From NCBI GenBank assembly GCA_023390775.1, contig JAEWCF010000016.1:1-13057 (forward strand): a stretch of 13,057 bases of DNA. The letters are read 5' to 3'. The stretch's first letter is position 1; every line of letters starts with the position of its first letter. Made by a program: the position numbers and the translations under genes. Positions 7,160 to 13,057 of this stretch are shown one piece after another. The notes under the pieces are model-generated. The model saw only the letters and a list, made by a program, of their open reading frames with translations. It had not been told where the DNA came from and searched no databases. The DNA comes from Bacteroidota bacterium (GTDB lineage Bacteria > Bacteroidota > Bacteroidia > Flavobacteriales > Flavobacteriaceae).

Positions 7160-7966
7160 ATGCCCGAACCGATAAAAAAATCGCTCCCTCCCGGCAAAAA
7201 AATCTACTTTGCCTCCGACCAGCATTTGGGCGCACCCACCATGGCGTCAAGCCTGCCGAGGGAAAAGAAGTTCGTTGCCTGGCTGGACGAGGTCAAAGCC
7301 GATGCCTCCACCATTTTTCTTCTGGGCGATCTGTTTGACTTTTGGTTCGAATACAAGACGGTGGTCCCAAAAGGTTTTGTGCGCGTTCTGGGGAAGCTTG
7401 CGGAACTTCGGGACGCGGGTATCGACATTGTATTTTTTGTAGGAAATCACGATTTGTGGATGGAAGGTTACTTTGAACAGGAATTGCAGATTCCGGTCCA
7501 TCACGCCCCCCTCAAATACGAAATCATGGGGAAAAATTTCCTGATCGGGCACGGCGACGGCCTCGGTCCGGGCGACAAGGGATACAAGAGGATGAAAAAA
7601 ATTTTCCGGGCACCCGCTTCCAAATGGATGTACCGCTGGCTACATCCGGATATCGGAGTGCGGATTGCGCAGTACATGTCGGTGAAAAACAAATTGATCT
7701 CGGGCGATGCCGATGTGCGTTTCCTGGGCGAGGAAAACGAATGGCTCGTGCAGTATGCGAAACGAAAACTGGAAAAGGAGCATTTCGACTACTTTATATT
7801 TGGCCATCGCCACCTCCCCATGGATATCAAGGTGGGGAAAAGTTCGCGTTACGTCAATCTGGGCGATTGGATCGGATACTTTACCTACGGCGTGTTTGAC
7901 CACGACGGTTTTAGGTTGCTTGAATATCCGTCGAATTCCGCCGCCAAACTTGCTAACAAGGATTAA
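7160..7966 (+). CDS. lpxH: LpxH-like UDP-2,3-diacylglucosamine diphosphatase (metallophosphoesterase)
   Basis: This is a calcineurin-like metallophosphoesterase of 268 residues, the usual size for the LpxH family. LpxH hydrolyses UDP-2,3-diacylglucosamine to lipid X plus UMP on the cytoplasmic face of the inner membrane, an early step of lipid A synthesis. The five metal-site motifs are present in order: SDQHLG (D20, H22), GDLFDFW (D57), GNHD (N96, D98), HGDG (H131) and GHRH (H216, H218). The frame is also open upstream to an ATG at 7037. ATG 7160 is preferred because the family begins just before the SDxH strand, the upstream residues are AT-rich intergenic sequence, and a TAnnTTTG box sits at 7147. 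E. coli LpxH, as I recall it, has GNRD and GHTH where this has GNHD and GHRH, so the exact substrate is inferred. The 3' end overlaps recJ by 14 bp, convergently. Confidence 0.82.
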   Translation: MPEPIKKSLPPGKKIYFASDQHLGAPTMASSLPREKKFVAWLDEVKADASTIFLLGDLFDFWFEYKTVVPKGFVRVLGKLAELRDAGIDIVFFVGNHDLWMEGYFEQELQIPVHHAPLKYEIMGKNFLIGHGDGLGPGDKGYKRMKKIFRAPASKWMYRWLHPDIGVRIAQYMSVKNKLISGDADVRFLGEENEWLVQYAKRKLEKEHFDYFIFGHRHLPMDIKVGKSSRYVNLGDWIGYFTYGVFDHDGFRLLEYPSNSAAKLANKD

Positions 7967-9650
7967 TGTCCCGAACCTTCAACTGCAGCGTCACGTTTCC
8001 GTTCCACTCGTTTTCGTCCACGGTGAATACCACATCGACCGGCTTGGATCCCGTCACTAATTCAAGTTTCTTTCCCAATCCGAAACCGACCGCCCCAAAT
8101 GCCGTATTGCCTTGCCGCAGATACATCTTCAGATGGCAACCGTCGTGGCCGATCGCCTTGGCAAATCCGCTGTCGCGAACATTGCGCGCAAGGAAGACCG
8201 GCGACATGTTTCCGGGCCCGAAAGGCTCGAACTGTTTGAGCAACCGATAGAATTTAGGGGTAATCGACGCCAATTCCAACTCGCAATCGACCGTGATCTC
8301 GGGAGTGCGCAACTCTTCGGGCATCGTCCGCCGGACCACTTGCTCGAAAGCCTCCTTGAATTCCGGGAATTTCTCCTCAAGCACGGTCATTCCCGCCGCA
8401 TACATGTGGCCGCCAAATTGTTCCAGGTGCCCCGAACAGGCCTCGAGCGCGTTGTAAATATCGTAATCCTTTACCGAGCGAGCGCTCGCCGCCAGTTTGT
8501 CGCCGCTTTTGGTAAACACCAGCGTGGGCCGGTAGTAGGTCTCGGTGAGCCTGGAAGCTACGATGCCGATCACGCCCTTGTGCCACGATTCGTGATAGAC
8601 CACGGTGGTATAGCGGTCGGTTTCACCGTTTTCAACAATCTGTGACAATGCCTCCTCGGTAATTTCGCGATCGAGGTTTTTCCGCTCGGAATTGTTGATT
8701 TCAATGGCCTTCGCAAGTTGCTCCGCGCGTGCAGCGTCGGTCTCGTTGAGCAGTTCCACAGCATAATTCCCGTGCTTGATACGCCCCGCGGCGTTGATCC
8801 GGGGCGCGATGCCAAAAACAACGTCGCTGATATCCATATCCGATTTTTTGCGGTAGGCCGCCAACGCCGCTATCCCGGGACGTGGGGATTTATTGATGAC
8901 CTCCAGCCCGAATTTCGCCAGCACCCTGTTCTCCCCCGTGATCGGGACGATGTCGGCGGCAATGGCCGTGGCGACGAGATCGAGGTACGGCACAAGCTCG
9001 TCGATGCCCTGCCCCCGCCTGGACGCCAATGCCTGGACCAGTTTGAACCCCACGCCGCATCCGCAAAGTTCATCATAGGGATAAGTGCAATCATTTCGTT
9101 TGGGATCCAGAACCGCAACGGCCCGCGGCAAAGAATCGCCGGGACGGTGGTGGTCGCAAATGATGAAATCGATTCCCCTGGCCCTGGCGTACTCCACATG
9201 ATCGACGGATTTGACCCCGCAATCCAGGGCAATGATCAGCGTGAGGCCGTTGTCATGCGCATAATCAATTCCGGCATAGGACACGCCGTACCCTTCGGAA
9301 TAGCGATCCGGTATATAGGTGTCGACCAGCTCGTGAAAAGTGCGCAGGTAGGTGGAGACCAACGCCACCGAAGTCGTCCCGTCCACATCATAATCGCCAA
9401 AAACCAATATCCTTTCGGAGTTTTTGACCGCCGTTTCAATACGGGCAACCGCCACTTCCATATCCTTCATCAAGAAGGGATCGTTAAGGTGCGACAGAGT
9501 GGGCCTGAAGAATTCGCGCGCCTTTTCAAAATCGGTGATGCCGCGTTGGACCAAAAGCCCCGCGATGCAGCGGTCGACATTGAGTTCGGCAGCCAGCTTT
9601 TCGCACAGGGCCTCGTCGGGTTTGGGTTTTATGGTCTGTCGTATGGTCAT
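7953..9650 (-). CDS. recJ: Single-stranded-DNA-specific exonuclease RecJ
   Basis: This is a 565-residue protein of the DHH superfamily and of normal RecJ length. RecJ degrades single-stranded DNA 5' to 3' using metal ions and acts in RecF-pathway recombination, mismatch repair and base excision repair in the cytoplasm. The DHH core shows DYDVDG (86-91), ALDCG (141-145) and CDHHRPGD (165-172), followed by GCGVGFKL (197-204). The DHHA1 part has NAAGR (286-290) and the FGGH motif (412-415). The C-terminal OB-like part contains FGPGN (477-481). All expected metal ligands appear intact. ATG 9650 is the start because an in-frame TGA lies at 9668-9666 and no other ATG comes before residue 61. It is convergent with the lpxH-like gene (14-bp overlap) and divergent from the adenine deaminase gene (82-bp gap). 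Confidence 0.96.
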   Translation of the reverse strand: MTIRQTIKPKPDEALCEKLAAELNVDRCIAGLLVQRGITDFEKAREFFRPTLSHLNDPFLMKDMEVAVARIETAVKNSERILVFGDYDVDGTTSVALVSTYLRTFHELVDTYIPDRYSEGYGVSYAGIDYAHDNGLTLIIALDCGVKSVDHVEYARARGIDFIICDHHRPGDSLPRAVAVLDPKRNDCTYPYDELCGCGVGFKLVQALASRRGQGIDELVPYLDLVATAIAADIVPITGENRVLAKFGLEVINKSPRPGIAALAAYRKKSDMDISDVVFGIAPRINAAGRIKHGNYAVELLNETDAARAEQLAKAIEINNSERKNLDREITEEALSQIVENGETDRYTTVVYHESWHKGVIGIVASRLTETYYRPTLVFTKSGDKLAASARSVKDYDIYNALEACSGHLEQFGGHMYAAGMTVLEEKFPEFKEAFEQVVRRTMPEELRTPEITVDCELELASITPKFYRLLKQFEPFGPGNMSPVFLARNVRDSGFAKAIGHDGCHLKMYLRQGNTAFGAVGFGLGKKLELVTGSKPVDVVFTVDENEWNGNVTLQLKVRDINPC

Positions 9651-9666
9651 CGGCGTAAAATTACTT

Positions 9667-9674
9667 CAAAATAA
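9667..9674 (-). promoter_or_regulatory. Weak candidate -7 box for recJ
   Basis: On the minus strand positions 9674 to 9667 read TTATTTTG, one mismatch from TAnnTTTG. It would start transcription about ten bases before the recJ ATG, close to the start as for the lpxH-like gene. No -33 element is evident, so this is only suggestive. Confidence 0.22.
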
Positions 9675-9711
9675 TCTCGCCCATTACGGAAAAACCGTCG
9701 TCAAAAAATTA

Positions 9712-9719
9712 TTCTTTTG
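9712..9719 (+). promoter_or_regulatory. Weak candidate -7 box for the adenine deaminase gene
   Basis: TTCTTTTG is one mismatch from the Bacteroidota TAnnTTTG box and lies 13 bases before the ATG at 9733. The 82-bp gap between two divergent genes must hold promoters for both, which makes the site plausible, but no -33 partner is recognisable. Confidence 0.25.
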
Positions 9720-9732
9720 CATAAAAACACAT

Positions 9733-11352
9733 ATGAAAATCCAGGGACAGATCGTCGACATCGAAAACCGACGGATTTATGCGGGCGAAATCGAAGTATC
9801 GGGCCAAATCATCGCTTCCATCCGGGAAATTGAGCAGGCTCCGTCGCATTTCATCATTCCCGGTTTCGTGGACGCTCATGTGCACATCGAGAGCTCGATG
9901 CTTGTACCTTCGGAATTCGCACGGCTGGCCGTCCTGCACGGTACGGTTGCCACGGTTTCGGACCCGCATGAAATCGCCAATGTTCTCGGAACCGAAGGCG
10001 TTCGCTTTATGATCGAAAACGCGAAAAAAGTCCCGTTCAAGTTTCACTTTGGAGCCCCGTCATGTGTTCCGGCAACGGCATTCGAAGCGGCCGGAGCGAC
10101 GATCGGTGCCGACGGGATCGAAGCCCTGATGGCCGACCCCGACATTTTCTACCTCGCCGAAATGATGAATTATCCCGGCGCCATCGCGCGCGACCCCGAG
10201 ATCATGGCCAAGATCGCATCGGCACAAAAGCACGGCAAACCGGTGGATGGTCATGCGCCCGGCGTGCGCGGCGAACAGTTGAAAAAGTATATAGGTGCAG
10301 GAATAACGACCGACCACGAATGCTTCACGGCTGACGAGGCACTCGAAAAGCTTTCTCTCGGGATGAAGGTCATCATCCGTGAGGGCAGCGCCGCCAAGAA
10401 TTTTGACGCGCTCGCGCCGCTTATCGATGAGCACTATGATAGGATGATGTTTTGTTCCGATGACAAGCACCCGGACGATCTCGCCGTCAGCCACATCAAC
10501 GCCCTTTGCGCGCGTGCAGTCGGGCTTGGCCTCGATGTCTTCAAGGTCCTGCAGGTTGCGTGCGTCAATCCAGTGAACCACTACAAACTTAAAAATGGCC
10601 TGCTGAAGCCCGCCGATCCGGCCGATTTTGCGATTGTCGAAGACTTGCGCTCTTTCAGGGTCATCGAAACCTATATCGACGGACAGTGCGTTGCGCGCGA
10701 CAAAACTTCGCTTATCGACCCCGTGCCGTTCGCAAAACCGAATTATTTTGCCATTTCACCCAAGCGCCCCAAGGACTTCGAGATTCACGCATCGGGACAA
10801 AAAATCCGGGTAATCGAAGCACGTGACGGCCAACTGATCACCGGCGAACTCCACGAAAAGTTGAGCAATACCGACGGTAAACTCCAGGCTGACATTTCAT
10901 CCGATATCCTCAAAATCACCGTGGTAAACCGCTATTTCGATGCGCCTCCGGCAATCGCGTTCATCAGGAACTTTGGCTTGAAGCGTGGGGCCATCGCATC
11001 CTCGGTCGCGCATGATTCGCACAACATCATCGCGGTCGGGACTTCGGACGATGAAATTTGCGCGGCCGTCAACCTGTTAATCGAAAACAAGGGCGGAATC
11101 TGCGCCATCGACGGTCCCCTGCAGAAAGTACTTCCCCTGCCGGTTGCAGGAATCATCAGCGAACTCGACGGATGGGAGACGGGCCGGCGTTATCAGGAGA
11201 TCGACGCGATGGCCAAGCAATTGGGGAGCAACCTGCACGCCCCTTTCATGACGCTCTCCTTCATGGCATTGCTTGTGATCCCGGATTTGAAGCTGAGCGA
11301 CAAGGGCCTGTTTAGCGGCAGTGCATTTACCTTTGTTCCGCTGGAGGCGTAG
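9733..11352 (+). CDS. ade: Adenine deaminase
   Basis: This is a 539-residue amidohydrolase that converts adenine to hypoxanthine and ammonia in purine salvage, in the cytoplasm. The N-terminal small beta domain is followed by PGFVDAHVHIESS with the metal-binding HxH at residues 49-51, then SDPHEIANVLG (DPHE 77-80), GAPSCVPAT, LAEMMNYPG, DGHAPG, TTDHE, REGSAAKN and the catalytic-region CSDDKHPDDL. The C-terminal part has SVAHDSHNI and the closing SGSAFTFVPLEA. All of these are hallmarks of the Ade family rather than of adenosine deaminase. The length is close to full for the family. The frame stays open upstream into recJ as antisense. ATG 9733 is chosen because it begins the conserved KIxGxIVD strand and lies outside recJ. 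Its TAG stop directly abuts the rsmI stop. Confidence 0.95.
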   Translation: MKIQGQIVDIENRRIYAGEIEVSGQIIASIREIEQAPSHFIIPGFVDAHVHIESSMLVPSEFARLAVLHGTVATVSDPHEIANVLGTEGVRFMIENAKKVPFKFHFGAPSCVPATAFEAAGATIGADGIEALMADPDIFYLAEMMNYPGAIARDPEIMAKIASAQKHGKPVDGHAPGVRGEQLKKYIGAGITTDHECFTADEALEKLSLGMKVIIREGSAAKNFDALAPLIDEHYDRMMFCSDDKHPDDLAVSHINALCARAVGLGLDVFKVLQVACVNPVNHYKLKNGLLKPADPADFAIVEDLRSFRVIETYIDGQCVARDKTSLIDPVPFAKPNYFAISPKRPKDFEIHASGQKIRVIEARDGQLITGELHEKLSNTDGKLQADISSDILKITVVNRYFDAPPAIAFIRNFGLKRGAIASSVAHDSHNIIAVGTSDDEICAAVNLLIENKGGICAIDGPLQKVLPLPVAGIISELDGWETGRRYQEIDAMAKQLGSNLHAPFMTLSFMALLVIPDLKLSDKGLFSGSAFTFVPLEA

Positions 11353-12033
11353 TCATTTTCCCGGTTTGCCCGCCACGGTCATGACGATTTCGCCCTTGAC
11401 CGTTTTCTCCGAAAAGTGCTTTTGCAGCTCTTCCATCGTGCCGCGTGCGTTCTCCTCGTGAAGTTTGGAAATTTCGCGCGAAACGCACCCCTGGCGGTCC
11501 GCCCCGAAATATTGGGAGAAGTCGGCGATCGTTTTCAACAATTTATGCGGCGATACGTAGAAAATCATGGTCCGGCGCTCCTCCCGAAGTAATTCGAGGC
11601 GTGTCTGCCGGCCCTTTTTATCGGGGAGAAAACCTTCAAAAACAAACCGGTCGCTGGGAAGCCCGCTGTTGACCAGCGCCGGCACAAATGCGGTCGCGCC
11701 CGGCAGGCATTCGACCGGAATGCCGTTCTCGACACAGGTTCGGGTAAGCAGGAAACCGGGATCGGAAATGGACGGTGTGCCGGCATCCGAAATCATCGCT
11801 ACCGTTTCCCCCGACTTTAGTTTGGAGATAATAAATTCAACAGTCTTGTGCTCGTTGTGCATGTGATGGCTCGACATCCGGGTCTGGATCTCGAAATGCT
11901 TCAGCAATTTGCCACTCGTGCGCGTGTCTTCGGCGAGGATCAGGTCGGCTTCCTTCAATATCCGGATCGCCCGCAGGGTAATGTCTTCGAGATTCCCGAC
12001 GGGAGTCGGCACGAGATAGAGCTTGCCGGTCAT
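11353..12033 (-). CDS. rsmI: 16S rRNA (cytidine(1402)-2'-O)-methyltransferase RsmI
   Basis: This is a 226-residue SAM-dependent tetrapyrrole-methylase-fold enzyme. RsmI 2'-O-methylates C1402 in the decoding centre of 16S rRNA, tuning the P site. Motifs in order are LYLVPTPVGNLEDIT (5-19), ILAEDTRTSGKLL (32-44), MISDAGTPSISDPG (80-93), LPGATAFVPALVNSGLPSDRF (key residues within 110-130), FEGFLP (132-137) and SREISKLHEE (185-194). It is shorter than E. coli RsmI (about 286 residues) and stops soon after the methylase fold, lacking the C-terminal extension. I believe this is usual in Bacteroidota. ATG 12033 follows an in-frame TAA at 12048-12046. The downstream stop abuts ade with no gap. It lies 34 bp after the upstream hypothetical gene on the same strand, so co-transcription is likely, although TAAATTTC at 12048-12041 could be a weak promoter of its own. 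Confidence 0.95.
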   Translation of the reverse strand: MTGKLYLVPTPVGNLEDITLRAIRILKEADLILAEDTRTSGKLLKHFEIQTRMSSHHMHNEHKTVEFIISKLKSGETVAMISDAGTPSISDPGFLLTRTCVENGIPVECLPGATAFVPALVNSGLPSDRFVFEGFLPDKKGRQTRLELLREERRTMIFYVSPHKLLKTIADFSQYFGADRQGCVSREISKLHEENARGTMEELQKHFSEKTVKGEIVMTVAGKPGK

Positions 12034-12067
12034 CGCATCCGAAATTTACTTCCGCAATCGGCCACGA

Positions 12068-13057
12068 TCAGGTAAATTTCTTTTCCACCACTTCCATGAA
12101 TCGCGCGGCATATTCATCCTTCCCAGCCCAGTTGTTGTAATCGGGCTTTACCATGTTTTCAATGAAATCGGCCGCCTCCTCGTAAGTATTGAAGGTGATG
12201 AGTTGCGACAGGACCCGGTTGTAATCCTCGTTGCTATTGCCAAAAAGGTGTTGGACGAAAGCGATCCTGTCATTGAGCCCAACGGTAATGCCTTTGGAAA
12301 GCCGGTCATTGAGCGAGACGGCCCGGTCTCCAATTTCGGAATTGCTCATTTTGTAAACAGGGACCTTGTCCTCGGGGCGGGAAAGCGGGATGACCTCAGG
12401 CTTGGGCGGAACATGCGAAGCCGCTTCGCGCGCCAGTTCTTCGGGTTTTACGAACACGGGATCTTTGTAACCCGTACCCAGAAGGTCTTCAAATGCGAGC
12501 GGTTTGGCCGGGGACGCCTCGGGGGCAGCGGGTTTGATATCCTCTTTCCTGTCAAATGAAAATTCAAAAGCGGGCTTGAAAAGTTCGTCCTCGAGGCTGG
12601 GCTTGGACGGCGGCTGTGATTCCGCGACGATTTGATCGGCCGAAGGTGCGTCGTTCAGGTGCGCGACCGTTTCGACGGCCTCGAGCTTCTCAGGTTCCTT
12701 GACCTCCGGCTCCCTGATTTCGGGAGCTTCGGGTTCCGGGCCCGGCGCCGGGTCTTCCTCAGGTTGATCTGCCGGCTCGTCCTGCGGTTTTTCTTCGGGT
12801 TTTTCAGACGGCTTTTCCTCGGGCGCACCATCCACCGCGGTTTCGGATTTTGCAGTGACTTCAAGAGTCTCTTCAGGAGAAACTTCCCCAGCTCCCTTAT
12901 CGGCGAAAGCCTGCTCAACGATCTCCTCGGCTTCGGCACGCCCAATGGTTGGCCGCACGTCACCCAGATGCTCTTCCACAAAGCGCAATACCGAAAGTTT
13001 TTCCAGCAAAACCGAAGTCTCGCGATGGAGCTGGTCCAGGTCACGGCGGTTCTTCAA
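12068..13057 (-). CDS. Conserved hypothetical protein with acidic Pro/Glu-rich linker, 5' end outside window
   Basis: The frame runs from the right edge to TGA 12070-12068, 329 codons visible. The edge codon is TTG, so the true start probably lies beyond 13057. I do not recognise a named family. Three parts can be seen. An N-terminal helical segment (about 1-55) is charged and leucine-rich (DLDQLHRETSVLLEKL). A low-complexity stretch (about 60-235) is very rich in Pro, Glu and Lys, with EKP/EEKP-like runs, and is probably disordered. A compact C-terminal region (about 240-329) is marked by ISLND/GLNDRIAF-type strands, VQHLFG, YNRVLSQL, FNTYEEAADFIE, YNNW and a closing FMEVVEKKF. This last part resembles the C-terminal region of uncharacterised Bacteroidota proteins as I remember them. 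No signal peptide or membrane span is visible. It precedes rsmI by 34 bp in a likely operon. Confidence 0.8.
   Translation of the reverse strand: MKNRRDLDQLHRETSVLLEKLSVLRFVEEHLGDVRPTIGRAEAEEIVEQAFADKGAGEVSPEETLEVTAKSETAVDGAPEEKPSEKPEEKPQDEPADQPEEDPAPGPEPEAPEIREPEVKEPEKLEAVETVAHLNDAPSADQIVAESQPPSKPSLEDELFKPAFEFSFDRKEDIKPAAPEASPAKPLAFEDLLGTGYKDPVFVKPEELAREAASHVPPKPEVIPLSRPEDKVPVYKMSNSEIGDRAVSLNDRLSKGITVGLNDRIAFVQHLFGNSNEDYNRVLSQLITFNTYEEAADFIENMVKPDYNNWAGKDEYAARFMEVVEKKFT

Noticed and set aside
8718..9674. 318-codon plus-strand open frame opposite recJ
   Set aside because: It lies entirely antisense to a well-conserved recJ with all motifs intact, and its translation resembles no family. It is a GC-driven antisense shadow.
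9686..9698. Short hairpin ACGG-AAAAA-CCGT between recJ and ade
   Set aside because: The stem is only 4 bp and the genes flanking it diverge, so a terminator is not expected.
9424..9732. In-frame 103-codon extension at the 5' end of the adenine deaminase gene
   Set aside because: It is antisense to the N-terminal part of recJ and is unlike any Ade N-terminus. The family sequence begins at ATG 9733.
13055..13057. TTG at the right edge as the true start of the hypothetical protein
   Set aside because: It coincides with the window boundary. The frame simply continues off the edge, and nothing upstream can be seen to support a start there.

Overview
The window looks like chromosomal DNA from a fairly GC-rich member of the Bacteroidota, most likely Flavobacteriaceae. 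The evidence is a giant cell-surface protein built from domains typical of type IX secretion cargo (choice-of-anchor J, fibronectin type III, choice-of-anchor L, Ig-like and Cys-rich repeats), TAnnTTTG-type promoter boxes, start codons without a Shine-Dalgarno sequence, and housekeeping proteins of the form usual in flavobacteria. The species cannot be named from the sequence.

Positions 1-7018 (minus strand) are one continuous open frame of about 2339 codons. It starts with a signal peptide at 7018 and runs off the left edge without a stop. No plus-strand gene is credible there; the plus-strand open frames are antisense shadows. From N- to C-terminus the protein has an anchor-J/MAM-like domain, an FN3 domain, a PPC-like domain, another FN3, then four FGDGWNG-type modules each followed by an FN3 (about 206-residue cassettes), a second PPC-like domain, a choice-of-anchor L domain, Ig-like domains, and an alternating series of about 70-residue repeats with a 429-bp DNA period. 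The sorting domain expected at the C-terminus lies outside the window.

Positions 7019-7159 are a divergent intergenic region with candidate promoters for both flanking genes. It is followed by an LpxH-like metallophosphoesterase (plus, lipid A synthesis), recJ (minus, overlapping the phosphatase gene tail-to-tail by 14 bp), an 82-bp divergent intergenic gap, an adenine deaminase (plus), rsmI (minus, its stop codon directly abutting that of the deaminase), and a partial acidic conserved hypothetical protein (minus) that is probably co-transcribed with rsmI.

The right half is ordinary, tightly packed housekeeping sequence for lipid A synthesis, DNA repair, purine salvage and ribosome modification. 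The unusual content is the modular surface protein. No mobile element, CRISPR array, tRNA, rRNA or defence system was seen.
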